Positions 50,689 to 60,868 of a DNA stretch of 64,000 nucleotides are shown one piece after another (position 1 is the first letter of the stretch; each line of letters starts with the position of its first letter). The position numbers and the translations under genes were made by a program. Where the stretch lies: NCBI RefSeq assembly GCF_002419965.1, contig NZ_DIHC01000009.1:9713-73712 (forward strand). Reading direction: 5' to 3'. Source of the stretch: Pseudomonas sp. UBA5706 (GTDB taxonomy: Bacteria; Pseudomonadota; Gammaproteobacteria; Pseudomonadales; Pseudomonadaceae). The notes under the pieces were generated by a model, which was not told the origin of the DNA, searched no databases, and worked only from the letters and a program-made list of their open reading frames with translations.

Positions 50689-51525
50689 TCAGACCAGCTC
50701 GATTCTATCGGCATGAATCACGATCTGGCCCTGCTTGTACAGCGCGCCAATGGCCTTCTTGAAGTTGCCCTTGCTGACGCCGAACAAGTTGCTGATCACC
50801 GCTGGATCGCTCTTGTCACTGACCGGCAGGACGCCATCGTTCTGGCGCAACTTGTCGAGAATCTTGGTGTTGAGGCTGCTGGCCAGTTGCTCACCGACCG
50901 GCTGAAGACTCAGGCTGATGTTGCCATCGCTGCGCACTTCCTTGATAAAACCCTTTTCCTGTTTGCCCGAGCGCAGGAATTTGAACACTTCGTTCTTGTG
51001 AATCAGGCCCCAGTGCTTGTTGTTGATGATGGCCTTGAAGCCCATCGCGGTTTCTTCAGCCACCAGCAGGTCCACTTCCTGACCCACTGCATAACTGGCT
51101 GCGACCTTGTCCAGATAGCGATCCAGCCGCGTGGTGGCAGTGATGCGGCGGGTATGCTTGTCCAGGTAAACATGCACCACGCAGTAGTCACCGGCCTTGA
51201 GCGGACGCTTTTCTTCGGAATATGGCAGCAACAAATCCTTGGGCAGCCCCCAGTCCAGGAAAATACCGATGCTGTTAACCTCGACCACTTTCAGACTGGC
51301 GAACTCCCCCACCTGAACTTTTGGTCGTTCCGTGGTGGCGATCAACTTGTCATCGCTGTCCAGATAAACAAAGACGTTTAACCAGTCTTCATCTTCACTG
51401 GGAATATCTTTAGGAATATAACGATTGGGCAGCAGTATTTCGCCGTCCTGCGCACCGTCAAGGTATAAACCGAAGTTAGTATGTTTGACCACTTGCAAAC
51501 TGTTGTAGCGCCCGACTAAAGCCAT
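50689..51525 (-). CDS. S1-domain RNA-binding protein of the CvfB/YitL type
   Basis: The protein is 278 residues. Tandem S1-like domains are visible: GRYNSLQVVKHTNFGLYLDG at the N-terminus, LKVVEVNSIGIFLDWGLPKDLLLP near 75, and VAEETAMGFKAIINNKHWGLIHKNE near 155. A C-terminal winged helix follows (SDKSDPAVISNLFGVSKGNFKKAIGALYK near 235). It binds RNA; the CvfB homologue affects virulence gene expression in Staphylococcus. The ATG at 51525 fits the family; a TTG at 51531 is not needed. Confidence 0.87.
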   Translation of the reverse strand: MALVGRYNSLQVVKHTNFGLYLDGAQDGEILLPNRYIPKDIPSEDEDWLNVFVYLDSDDKLIATTERPKVQVGEFASLKVVEVNSIGIFLDWGLPKDLLLPYSEEKRPLKAGDYCVVHVYLDKHTRRITATTRLDRYLDKVAASYAVGQEVDLLVAEETAMGFKAIINNKHWGLIHKNEVFKFLRSGKQEKGFIKEVRSDGNISLSLQPVGEQLASSLNTKILDKLRQNDGVLPVSDKSDPAVISNLFGVSKGNFKKAIGALYKQGQIVIHADRIELV

Positions 51526-51904
51526 GTCCAAATACCCTCATTGCGTGGGCGGCATTCTACCCGAGTTTGTGCTGATGTTGCCGGACATGCGTGGGGGCAT
51601 CCCAGAGCCGTGGCGCGGCCCTTGAAAACCAAGGTTTTGCCACCGAACGCCTGCAAACGGATAGGGCACAAGGTCCATTCGTCAGGTGAGCATCTTGCGG
51701 CGCACGCCTGTTTGCAGAAGAGTGACCGCTCGGATAAGTGAAGAGTCGGCAATCAAAACAGGCATTTAGCGGCGCCGTGAGACACATGCCTTGCGTCGCG
51801 GGTATTAACCGTCTACGGTGGTGCGCCGATAATTACCAAGCAATTTCGCGCGCATTCCGATAAGATGGCCGGCCGTATTAATTTTATATAGGTTAATAGC
51901 AGCC
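51526..51904. other. Intergenic promoter region
   Basis: About 380 bases lie between divergent genes. The right part (51820-51900) is AT-rich, with TTAATTTTATATAGG near 51880, and likely carries the promoter of the 59-residue protein gene. Otherwise nothing seen. Confidence 0.4.
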
Positions 51905-52084
51905 ATGCGCGTAAAAGCATCCAACTCGAAAGCCAAGCCAGCTCCAGCCGTTGAGACCAGCGATTCGATCAACGCACAAATTGCAGCTTTCCTGAAATCC
52001 GGCGGCGAAATTCAGCAGATCGCCAAAGGCGTGAGCGGCCAGACCTTCGGCGCTTCGAAACAGATCTCCCTCGGCAAAAAGTAA
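51905..52084 (+). CDS. Small 59-residue basic protein
   Basis: An ATG at 51905 opens a 60-codon frame ending TAA at 52084. The protein starts MRVKASNSKAKPAPAVE, continues SINAQIAAFLKSGGEIQQIA, and ends ASKQISLGKK. Clean codon usage, a defined AT-rich promoter region, and a folded-looking helical core support it as a real gene. It resembles small conserved Pseudomonas proteins of unknown role, possibly nucleic-acid-associated because of its charge. Confidence 0.7.
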   Translation: MRVKASNSKAKPAPAVETSDSINAQIAAFLKSGGEIQQIAKGVSGQTFGASKQISLGKK

Positions 52085-52278
52085 ATTTTTCCCCGCCTCC
52101 GCGGTCGACATCCAGGCGCTTTGATCGCAAGGCGCCAGGTCCATCGACTGATTCGTTAAGCCTGCTTCTGCAAAGCTCTGCTTTACTGTCCCGACATAGC
52201 CACTCGTCCCGAACTGACTGGCAATGCGACAGACCGGACGATGCCCTGAATGACCAGACATCTCTGTGGAACCCCGAC

Positions 52279-52764
52279 ATGAACAAATGGATGTTATTCG
52301 GCGCCCTGCTCTGTCTTGGCCTGGGCGGTTGTGCGACACACGGTTGTGACAATTCCACGCCAGGCAGCAGTTGCCGGGCCGATTACCTGCTTTATCAGAA
52401 CGACATGCTGCAAGCCAAGTGGATCATCAACGAGCGGCGACAGGAGAGCTACGAGCTGGCCAGCGCCTTGCTCACCCGTGCGGCAGAGCATGACCAGACC
52501 GGAGAGGCCCAGTTTTATCAGGCGGTGTTGTTGCTGCGCCTGAATACGGAAGGCTCTCGGGTGCATGAGCTGCTGCAGGAGTCGGCCGATTACCATTATC
52601 CACTGGCCATCGCCTTGCTCGCTCAGTTGTCCGGCTCTGTGGATCAGGAAAAGGCCCGGGCTTATCGCGTCAAATATGATGAACTGGACGTCGCCAAGAG
52701 CGGTTACCCGTCGTTTTCCCAGGCGCTGATCGTCGTCAATAAGCTGATTTCGCAGCACGACTGA
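52279..52764 (+). CDS. Lipoprotein, helical-repeat style, unknown function
   Basis: The protein is 161 residues. A lipoprotein signal (MNKWMLFGALLCLGLGGC) places the acylated cysteine at residue 18. The mature part has TPR/Sel1-like helix pairs: SYELASALLTRAAEHDQTGEAQFYQAVLLLR, and HELLQESADYHYPLAIALLAQLSG. It is probably anchored in the outer membrane or inner leaflet and mediates protein contacts. No partner gene is evident. Confidence 0.72.
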   Translation: MNKWMLFGALLCLGLGGCATHGCDNSTPGSSCRADYLLYQNDMLQAKWIINERRQESYELASALLTRAAEHDQTGEAQFYQAVLLLRLNTEGSRVHELLQESADYHYPLAIALLAQLSGSVDQEKARAYRVKYDELDVAKSGYPSFSQALIVVNKLISQHD

Positions 52765-52788
52765 CTTCTAAGGCCGGTTTTTTGTGCC

Positions 52789-52813
52789 ATGAATCGACCA
52801 GCGGTCGATTCAT
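52789..52813. repeat. Perfect 11-bp hairpin with triloop
   Basis: The arms ATGAATCGACC and GGTCGATTCAT are perfect complements around AGC. It lies 25 bases after the lipoprotein stop. There is no T-run on either side in the right place, so it may stabilise an mRNA end or bind a protein instead of acting as a simple terminator. Confidence 0.55.
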
Positions 52814-52925
52814 GTCGGCATTCGCCGGTATGCTTGCGAGGCTCTAGCTCGCGGTTCCTATCAGGCCCTCGGCATTTCGATACGACACCTTCGATCCACT
52901 CCTCTGAATCTGACAGGAGTGAAGC

Positions 52926-53669
52926 ATGCCCAATGCTCGCTGTTTTTCACGCTGGTCCGGCGCCCTGCTGACCGGCGCAATGCTCGTACACCAGTGCGCC
53001 AGCGCTCAGGTGCTTGAGCGTGAACTGGGAGATTTCAGCCTCAAGCTTGGCACCACACCGAGCCGGACCATGGCCCAAGGCCTGGTAACGCCAAGCAGTG
53101 GCGATTCAAAATTCCATGGCGGGTTGGACCTCACCCACGAAAGCGGCTTCTACATCGGACAATGGTCACCCAGCGCCGGACTGGCGCCGGATACCAATCT
53201 TGAGGTGGATTCCTACCTGGGCTTCAAGAAGCCGTTCGACAAGACACTCGGCTACGAACTGGGGGTGATTCGCTACAGTTACCCCAATACCAGCCAGATC
53301 GACAGTCATGAGCTGTACGCCGGTTTTCGCATCTTCGACAGCCGCATCGGCACCGCCGTCAGCACCGACGCCGGGCGCCAGGACAGCAGCCTGTTTCTCG
53401 ACCTGGGTGGCCTGGCGCCGCTGGGCCTGGACCTGCGCATGCAATACGGCAATCACCAGCTCGACTCCCCTTCAGTCATCGACGGTGGCGGCGTAGTCAG
53501 TGCCTACAATGACTGGTCGTTCAATATTTCCCGTCCGTGGCTGGGCATGGACATGAACCTGATGTACAGCGGCTCCAGCCTGAGCGGCGCCGATTGCAGC
53601 GCCTACAGCGGCCACAATACGCAATGCGAAAGTGCGGTGACGCTGAAGATAGTGCGCTCGTTTTTCTGA
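52926..53669 (+). CDS. TorF-type putative porin (Gcw_chp domain)
   Basis: The protein is 247 residues with a signal peptide of about 27 residues. The mature part is built of beta strands with SKFHGGLDLTHESGFYIGQWS, NLEVDSYLGFKKPFDKTLGYELGVIRYSYP and HELYAGFRIFDSRIGTAVS, and ends in Phe-Phe. This is the proteobacterial gcw_chp putative outer-membrane barrel family. It may form a small channel. GACAGGAGTGA lies before the ATG. Confidence 0.75.
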   Translation: MPNARCFSRWSGALLTGAMLVHQCASAQVLERELGDFSLKLGTTPSRTMAQGLVTPSSGDSKFHGGLDLTHESGFYIGQWSPSAGLAPDTNLEVDSYLGFKKPFDKTLGYELGVIRYSYPNTSQIDSHELYAGFRIFDSRIGTAVSTDAGRQDSSLFLDLGGLAPLGLDLRMQYGNHQLDSPSVIDGGGVVSAYNDWSFNISRPWLGMDMNLMYSGSSLSGADCSAYSGHNTQCESAVTLKIVRSFF

Positions 53670-53731
53670 TTGGCTGAACCGCTTTGCCCCGCCTTGCTCT
53701 ATAACTGGAAGCAAACCGGCAAGGAGCTGTC

Positions 53732-54601
53732 ATGGGTAATGTGTTGAGGACCTGCATTTCGCTGTGGCTAGGCCTGATGTTACTGGCCGGTTGCAGCCAG
53801 ATCGGCCTGACGTATCGGCATCTGGATCTGATCATTCCCTGGTCGCTCAACGACTATCTGGACATGAATGCAACGCAGAAAGACTGGCTCGATGAGCGCC
53901 TCAAGGAGCATTTGAGCTGGCACTGCACCACGCAGATTCCTGACTATCTTAGTTGGCTCGACCGTCTGCAGGGCATGGTCGAGACCAATCAGGTCAACCA
54001 GACCCAGCTTAAGGCACGCACTGCCGAAGCCCGTCAGGCCATCGCGACCCTCTCCCAGGAAATCACCCCATCAGCGGTCGAGCTGTTGCGCAAGCTGGAC
54101 GACCAGCAGGTCGCGGAAATGGAGGCTGCCTTCACCAAGGACACGCGCAAGCACGAGTCCGAATTCGTCGATCAACCGCTGGATCAGCAGATCAAGGAAC
54201 GCGCCCAGCGTATGGAAAAGCGCCTGAACCCGTGGATCGGCAAGCTCAGCCCGACGCAGCGAGAACGTGTGATGCTGTGGTCGGCGTCCTTGGGTGAACA
54301 AAACCGCTTATGGATTGACAATCGAGCGCATTGGCAATCGCTGCTGTTGAGCGCTGTCAAACAGCGGCAGACAGCGGATTTCGATACCAGAATTGCGAAG
54401 TTACTGCAGGATCGCGAGACATTCTGGACACCCGAATATCGGCAGGCTTATGACCATACCGAACAGGCGGCGATATCCCTGATCACCGACTTGATGGCGC
54501 AGAGCTCAGCCGAGCAACGGCAGAAGCTACTGGATAAGATCGCCGATGTACGGCAGGACTTTACCAACCTGAGTTGTTTGAAAGGCGTGAAGAAGGGATG
54601 A
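53732..54601 (+). CDS. DUF6279-type lipoprotein
   Basis: The protein is 289 residues. The lipobox LMLLAGC puts the lipidated cysteine near residue 21. The mature protein is long and helical, with WSLNDYLDMNATQKDWLDERLKEHLSWH, a repeated PLDQQIKERAQRMEKRLNPWIGKLSPTQRERV region, and the C-terminal LDKIADVRQDFTNLSC. It matches the style of a conserved pseudomonad lipoprotein family of unknown role. It is followed by a GC-rich hairpin. Confidence 0.72.
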   Translation: MGNVLRTCISLWLGLMLLAGCSQIGLTYRHLDLIIPWSLNDYLDMNATQKDWLDERLKEHLSWHCTTQIPDYLSWLDRLQGMVETNQVNQTQLKARTAEARQAIATLSQEITPSAVELLRKLDDQQVAEMEAAFTKDTRKHESEFVDQPLDQQIKERAQRMEKRLNPWIGKLSPTQRERVMLWSASLGEQNRLWIDNRAHWQSLLLSAVKQRQTADFDTRIAKLLQDRETFWTPEYRQAYDHTEQAAISLITDLMAQSSAEQRQKLLDKIADVRQDFTNLSCLKGVKKG

Positions 54602-54609
54602 GCTTGCCA

Positions 54610-54634
54610 GAGCGCGCCCGAAACAGGCGCGCTC
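54610..54634. terminator. GC-rich hairpin between converging genes
   Basis: A perfect 9-bp stem GAGCGCGCC/GGCGCGCTC with a 7-base loop separates the lipoprotein gene from the convergent gene at 54641. No T-run follows, so it may slow polymerase or protect mRNA ends in both directions. Confidence 0.5.
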
Positions 54635-54640
54635 CTGCTC

Positions 54641-55048
54641 CTAGATGACGCCGTGCGCCACTTGCGCCTTGGACGAAGCTTGCTCGAAGGTCGCCGGATC
54701 CAGCGCATCGGCCTGCTCATCGAGCACCTGACGCGGATGGTCATTGCCAGGGATACTGCTGTCGATCATCGCCAACAGTCTGGATCCTAGCGCCGTCAGG
54801 ATGAAGTTCTCACCGTTTCCACCCTCCTCTTCGGGCCGGGATGCTATGAATCCGCGCTTGAGCAGCAAGGCTTCAAGGTCAGCTGCCTGCATTTTCAAGG
54901 CATCCAGGCTTTCGACGCTTTCGCCGACCTGCGCCTTGGCCTGAGCAAGTTCTTCAGCATGTTTACGCGGGGCAAATGGCTTGCCAGCGCCGTTCTGCAC
55001 TTCGTGCAGCAGACGCTCGATCAAGTCCCAATCATATTTTTTCGACAT
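54641..55048 (-). CDS. Unrecognised small cytoplasmic protein
   Basis: The protein is 135 residues. It starts MSKKYDWDLIERLLHEVQNG and continues as a charged helical region with a possible coiled coil (HAEELAQAKAQVGESVESLDALKMQAADLEALLLKRGF). ENFILTALGSRLLAMID follows, a winged-helix-like end reminiscent of DUF2513-type proteins. No firm family. GAGGTAGGA precedes the ATG at 55048. Confidence 0.62.
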   Translation of the reverse strand: MSKKYDWDLIERLLHEVQNGAGKPFAPRKHAEELAQAKAQVGESVESLDALKMQAADLEALLLKRGFIASRPEEEGGNGENFILTALGSRLLAMIDSSIPGNDHPRQVLDEQADALDPATFEQASSKAQVAHGVI

Positions 55049-55238
55049 ATTCCTACCTCAAGCAGCGGGGCGAAGTTGGGATAACAACCCGCGACGTCCG
55101 GTCGTCGGGCTTGGTGCTCCAGAGATGTGACCGAGCTGCCGGCGAGCCGTTCATCTCGTAGGCCCAGCGGTCAGGCGCTGAACTTATGTCAAGGTCGTAC
55201 CCTCCATTCGATTAACCTGCATGGACAGAGAGGCAACC

Positions 55239-55514
55239 ATGAACACCCTCATGAGTATCACGACTGCACTGACGCTGATCGCGGCTGCACCGGCGTGGGC
55301 CTGCACGGCTGAAGAAGCCCAGGCCAAACGGGAACAGCTCGCTCAGGAAGTGCAGAAACTGACGCAGCAGAATCCGGCCAAGGCCAGGGAGCTGAATCAG
55401 GAGATAAAGGACATGCAACTGGAAACCACCGCCCGGGAAGTACCGGACAAATGCCAGTTGATCGATCAGCGGATCAAGGAGATGGATGAGGCGGCGACGA
55501 AAGCGGATGGCTGA
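55239..55514 (+). CDS. Small periplasmic helical protein
   Basis: The protein is 91 residues. A signal peptide (MNTLMSITTALTLIAAAPAWA) precedes a mature part of about 70 residues that is nearly all charged helix, with EEAQAKREQLAQEVQKLTQQ and a second helix around NQEIKDMQLETTAREVPDKC. Two cysteines (one at the mature N-terminus, one near residue 74) could form a disulfide. AGAGAGG precedes the ATG at 55239. Confidence 0.68.
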   Translation: MNTLMSITTALTLIAAAPAWACTAEEAQAKREQLAQEVQKLTQQNPAKARELNQEIKDMQLETTAREVPDKCQLIDQRIKEMDEAATKADG

Positions 55515-55533
55515 TGTGAAGCGTCAACATCTA

Positions 55534-55598
55534 GTAGCAGCACGGCTGGCCAGCGGGGCACGTTTTGCATCGCCACCGCCGGCCAGCCCTGCTGCTAC
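55534..55598. repeat. REP-like imperfect palindrome
   Basis: Two arms of 23 bases (55534-55556 and 55576-55598) are complementary at all but about two positions, around GTAGCAGCACGGCTGGCC. It lies between two converging genes, the usual site for Pseudomonas REP/BIME-like elements, and could end transcription from both sides. Confidence 0.65.
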
Positions 55599-55611
55599 AG
55601 AGTAGGCACGC

Positions 55612-56967
<1,356 letters not shown>

Positions 56968-57144
56968 GGGTGTTACCTCGGCGGAATACAAAAAAACAGT
57001 CGCATAGGGTACCGGTTTAAGCCGCATTCGCCGAGTCTCTTTACCTCAAGGCGCCTATTTTGTTACCGGATTTTCCCGGTACTGCCCTGAGCATTCTGAC
57101 AATGCTCTAATCGCGCCCTTTTTTCTTCAGGAGAACTTGCGCTC

Positions 57145-58416
57145 ATGGACACTTCATCCCTCTGGCTCCGTGCTCAGGAACTCTGGGACCTGCTCGAACA
57201 CCAGCCGATGCTGCGCGCAGCCCTGGGGCTGCTGACGCTGCTGATCGCTGCGCTCGCACTCGGTCGTCTGGTGCGCGTCGTCATCCTGTACATCGTCAAG
57301 GCGCTGGGTCGGCAACCTGCGCTGTTCTGGCTGAATGATTTTCTGCACGACAAAGTGTTTCACCGACTGGCACAGGTCACGCCGTCACTGGTCATCCAGT
57401 TCGGGCTCAACCTGGTGCCCGACCTCAGCCCCGCCGCCGCTCATCTATTGGGCAATGTCGCGCTGGCATTCACCATCCTGTTCCTGATGCTCACGATCGG
57501 CGCCCTGCTAAATGCGCTGCTAGACATCTACGCGCGCACCGAGCATGCACGTACACGCTCGATCAAGGGTTACGTGCAACTGGCGAAAATGATTCTTTAC
57601 GTGTTCGCCGCGATCATCATCGTCGCCACGCTGATCGACCGCTCACCGCTGTTGCTGCTGTCGGGCCTAGGTGCAATGTCGGCGGTGATTCTGTTGGTCT
57701 ACAAGGACACGTTGCTGTCCTTCGTCGCCAGCGTGCAGCTGACCAGCAATGACATGCTGCGCGTCGGCGACTGGATCGAGATGCCTCAAGTGGGTGCCGA
57801 CGGCGACGTGGTGGACATCACGCTGCACACCGTCAAGGTGCAGAACTTTGACAAGACCATCGTTTCCATTCCCACTTGGCGCCTGATGTCCGAGTCGTTC
57901 AAAAACTGGCGCGGAATGCAGCAAGCGGGAGGACGTCGCATCAAGCGCAGCCTGTTCATCGACGCCAGCGGCGTACGTTTCGTCGCCGAAGCCGAGGAAC
58001 GGAAACTGGCTCAGGTGCGTTTGCTGACCGACTACATGGGACGCAAGAAAGCCGAACTCAAGGCCTGGAACGAAGCGCAGGGCAATGTCGCCGAGCTATC
58101 GGCCAACCGCCGCCGCATTACCAACCTGGGCACCTTTCGCGCCTACGCCCTGGCTTACCTGAAGAGTCACCCTGACATTCATCCGGACATGACGTGCATG
58201 GTCCGCCAGATGGAAGGCACAGCGCATGGCGTGCCGCTGGAAATCTACTGCTTCACGCGCACCACCAGTTGGGCCGATTACGAGCGCATCCAGGGGGATA
58301 TTTTCGATTACCTGCTGGCGGTGTTGCCGGAGTTCGGGTTGAGCCTGTATCAGCAGCCGAGCGGATCGGACATGCGTGTGGGCCTAGCCTCGCTGCAGAC
58401 TCCATCCGAAGCTTGA
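57145..58416 (+). CDS. Mechanosensitive ion channel, YbdG/MscS-type
   Basis: The protein is 423 residues with about five membrane segments. The pore helix and beta domain are clear: LLLLSGLGAMSAVILLVYKDTLLSFVASVQL near 168-198, then DMLRVGDWIEMPQVGADGDVVDITLHTVKVQNFD near 203-236 and VSIPTWRLMSESFKNW near 240-255. The long C-terminal region with HPDIHPDMTCMVRQMEGT is typical of E. coli YbdG, a channel opening under mild osmotic downshock. Stand-alone gene. Confidence 0.9.
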   Translation: MDTSSLWLRAQELWDLLEHQPMLRAALGLLTLLIAALALGRLVRVVILYIVKALGRQPALFWLNDFLHDKVFHRLAQVTPSLVIQFGLNLVPDLSPAAAHLLGNVALAFTILFLMLTIGALLNALLDIYARTEHARTRSIKGYVQLAKMILYVFAAIIIVATLIDRSPLLLLSGLGAMSAVILLVYKDTLLSFVASVQLTSNDMLRVGDWIEMPQVGADGDVVDITLHTVKVQNFDKTIVSIPTWRLMSESFKNWRGMQQAGGRRIKRSLFIDASGVRFVAEAEERKLAQVRLLTDYMGRKKAELKAWNEAQGNVAELSANRRRITNLGTFRAYALAYLKSHPDIHPDMTCMVRQMEGTAHGVPLEIYCFTRTTSWADYERIQGDIFDYLLAVLPEFGLSLYQQPSGSDMRVGLASLQTPSEA

Positions 58417-58560
58417 ATGCAGAAGGCCGCCGCCGTCGCCGCACCGCGTATGGACACGGATGTACTTGAGATCGCGAGCGCCGGCAACGTGTGCTGCGGC
58501 ACGAGCACACGGTATCGCCCACCGGCAGAGCACCGGCGAGCAATGCGCCATGAATAAAAC

Positions 58561-58582
58561 AGCCCGGCATTTGCGGGCTTTC
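58561..58582. terminator. Hairpin between mscS and the small exported gene
   Basis: A 6-bp stem AGCCCG/CGGGCT with a 7-base loop lies between converging genes. It is followed by a short T-rich tail on the plus strand. On the minus strand the tail is T-rich as well (GTTTTATT after the stem), so it may serve both genes. Confidence 0.6.
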
Positions 58583-58608
58583 CTGGTACTCGGCAGCGTT
58601 TTCAGCAC

Positions 58609-58854
58609 TTAGTAGCGCTGGTAGCTCGAGCCGAACTCTTTACGGTTTTCGGCCACCATCAGGGTGCTGGACGGCTGCATGGCGAAGGGTTTTAAACCGG
58701 CGCGGTCAGCGATATTGGCGTCGGTGACTGCGGCATGGGCATGCGTGGCCTCCGGCACACGGGTCTGGCTGGCGGCCGGGGACCGAGGGCTGGCGAACGC
58801 GGAAGATGCGGCCAGAATCGAAAGCGTGAAGCCCAGAACGATGGATGTTTTCAT
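58609..58854 (-). CDS. Small exported protein, unknown function
   Basis: The protein is 81 residues. A signal peptide (MKTSIVLGFTLSILAASSAFA) precedes a mature part of about 60 residues that includes two histidines (HAHA) and ends FGSSYQRY. The N-terminus resembles small secreted Pseudomonas proteins such as PtrA-like ones, but no family is assigned. GGAGAG lies about 10 bases before the ATG at 58854. Confidence 0.65.
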   Translation of the reverse strand: MKTSIVLGFTLSILAASSAFASPRSPAASQTRVPEATHAHAAVTDANIADRAGLKPFAMQPSSTLMVAENRKEFGSSYQRY

Positions 58855-59391
58855 GAAAAGTCTCTCCGACAAGTTGGGTTGCATCTTTGTGTTGGAGGCA
58901 CTCTATCCCCGCCGCCCGGCGATTAAAAAGCATCGCTGTTCATGCTGAATATCGACTGCGCTGATGATAGGCGATTGCTATTAAAGCCATTGATTACGCG
59001 CGTACGCTGGCGGAACGATCCTCTGTTTGTCGCGGCACCACTTGCTAACCGCGGCACCCCGAGCATCGCTATTCCCAGGCTGCTGGCAATAAAAAACCCG
59101 ATAACCCGACGCAGTCAGCGCCGGTCTATCGGGTGATGCACTCAGGAGCATTTCAAGTGCCAAAGGAGTTTCGATGAACGCCTGTATGATCGATGCCAAG
59201 CGTTAACGGAGGATTAACGGCGCCGGAGAAGAGGAACTGGTTGCTAACGAGCCGGACCGCGTCTGAATGTGACCGAGCATCGCTCAGCTGTGGGTATATC
59301 GATTAAAAAACTCAGGAAATGACTGCTAAACATCTAATAAATTGTTTCTTCCGCGAAAGGGCACTAGGCTGCTGCGCCATAAGCGTGCCGA
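58855..59391. other. Intergenic region with minus-strand terminator
   Basis: About 540 bases hold no convincing protein gene. A 72-codon minus-strand frame (59199 down to 58981) runs straight through a strong terminator hairpin and lacks a good ribosome site. The region may encode a small RNA on the minus strand. Confidence 0.4.
59088..59134 (-). terminator. Strong minus-strand terminator of a possible small RNA
   Basis: Read on the minus strand, an outer stem ACCCGATA/TATCGGGT encloses an inner GC-rich stem and is followed by six T and then ATT. No gene ends just upstream of it on that strand, which suggests an untranslated transcript starting somewhere in 59150-59350. Confidence 0.6.
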
Positions 59392-59706
59392 TCACTGTGG
59401 GTCGCAACGTAGCTTGACCCGCAATCTGACGATCTCACGGCTGAACTTGACGGTAACGTTACGGCTGGATTTCGGCGCGATCTGCACATGGCGGGTGCGC
59501 GGCGCTTCCGGTCCGTTGCTGAAGACCGCGGTGCACCGGGCAGGGACGTCGCCGTAGTTGTTCAGGGTGACAGTGCCAATGTCGTAGGCGGTGTCGTGGC
59601 TGTTGTAATCGATTTGCACACCGTTGATGTGTTTCTCCACGTCGATCGGGTAGGCAAAGGCACTCAGGGGCAGCATCGTCAGCAGCACACAACATAATCT
59701 TTTCAC
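59392..59706 (-). CDS. Small exported protein, GTG start
   Basis: The protein is 104 residues. A signal peptide (VKRLCCVLLTMLPLSAFA) precedes a beta-rich mature domain with VEKHINGVQIDYNSHD, VTLNNYGDVPARCTAVFSNG and SRNVTVKFSREIVRLRVKLRC. The two cysteines near residues 66 and 101 could pair. The GTG at 59706 is chosen because GGAGA lies about 7 bases upstream and the signal peptide starts there. It is divergent from a LysR gene 50 bases away. Confidence 0.7.
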   Translation of the reverse strand: MKRLCCVLLTMLPLSAFAYPIDVEKHINGVQIDYNSHDTAYDIGTVTLNNYGDVPARCTAVFSNGPEAPRTRHVQIAPKSSRNVTVKFSREIVRLRVKLRCDPQ

Positions 59707-59756
59707 GGGGCAGTCTCCACTCGCGGACTGCCAGCTTAGGACAACAGGAGCGAAAG

Positions 59757-60683
59757 ATGAAAGCGCCCCGCGTGACCCTTGATCAGTGGCGCACCCTGCA
59801 GGCCGTGGTCGATCAGGGTGGCTTTGCCCAAGCCGCCGAAGCACTGCATCGCTCGCAGTCTTCGGTTAGCTACACCGTTGCCCGGATGCAGGATCAGCTC
59901 GGCGTGCCATTGCTGCGCATCGACGGGCGCAAAGCCGTGCTGACCGAGGCAGGCGAAGTGTTGCTGCGTCGTTCGCGGCAACTGGTGAAAAACGCCAGTC
60001 AGTTGGAAGACCTCGCTCATCACATGGAACAAGGCTGGGAAGCCGAAGTGCGTCTGGTGGTCGACGCCGCCTATCCCAGCGCTCGGCTGGTGCGTGCGCT
60101 GACGGCGTTCATGCCGCAGAGCCGCGGCTGTCGTGTGCGCTTGCGCGAGGAGGTATTGTCCGGCGTCGAGGAAGTCTTGCTCGAGGGCGTGGCGGATCTG
60201 GCCATCAGCGGCTTCAACATTCCCGGCTATCTGGGCACCGAGCTGAGCAGCGTGGAGTTCGTCGCCGTGGCCCATCCCGAGCACGCACTGCATCAGATGC
60301 ATCGCGAGCTGACTTTCCAGGATCTGGAAAGTCAGCTGCAGGTGGTGATTCGCGACTCAGGCCGCAATCAGCCCCGCGACGTCGGCTGGCTGGGTTCCGA
60401 GCAGCGCTGGACCGTGGGCAGCCTAGCGACGGCTGCGACCTTTGTCGGCAGTGGCCTGGGCTTCGCCTGGTTGCCACGGCATCGGGTCGAACGCGAATTG
60501 AAAGAGGGGGTGCTTAAGATGCTGCCGCTGGACAAGGGGGGCAGCCGCAATCCGACCTTTTACCTTTACGCAAGCAAGGACAAGCCGCTGGGGCCTGCCA
60601 CGCAAATTCTCATCGATCTGATCCAGCGCTTCGACACAGCGCCGCTGGATGCGCCTCTCGCGGCGGCAAGTCACAAGGTTTAG
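59757..60683 (+). CDS. LysR-family transcriptional regulator
   Basis: The protein is 308 residues. The HTH is GFAQAAEALHRSQSSVSYTVARMQ near residues 22-45, followed by a dimerisation helix and an effector domain with GYLGTELSSVEFVAVAHPEHAL near 160. AGGAG lies 6 bases before the ATG. It is divergent from the small exported protein gene, and its target is not evident; many members sit alone like this in Pseudomonas. Confidence 0.88.
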   Translation: MKAPRVTLDQWRTLQAVVDQGGFAQAAEALHRSQSSVSYTVARMQDQLGVPLLRIDGRKAVLTEAGEVLLRRSRQLVKNASQLEDLAHHMEQGWEAEVRLVVDAAYPSARLVRALTAFMPQSRGCRVRLREEVLSGVEEVLLEGVADLAISGFNIPGYLGTELSSVEFVAVAHPEHALHQMHRELTFQDLESQLQVVIRDSGRNQPRDVGWLGSEQRWTVGSLATAATFVGSGLGFAWLPRHRVERELKEGVLKMLPLDKGGSRNPTFYLYASKDKPLGPATQILIDLIQRFDTAPLDAPLAAASHKV

Positions 60684-60868
60684 CTTCATGCGCACCTGAT
60701 GACGTGGTTTGCCGGGCGTACGCACATCCGCCTGTGGCATGGCCGTTCATGCCTGCGGGCGCATAGCCCGGCCATGCACCGCGACTCGCCGCTGTCAAAA
60801 TCGCCGCAAACGTGCTTCCCTTATCGCCTGTTTCTGCAGTCGAAAATAACTTTCAGGACCTCCACCTC

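Noticed and set aside
58981..59199. A 72-codon minus-strand protein
   Set aside because: The frame passes through a strong terminator hairpin, and no ribosome site is present.
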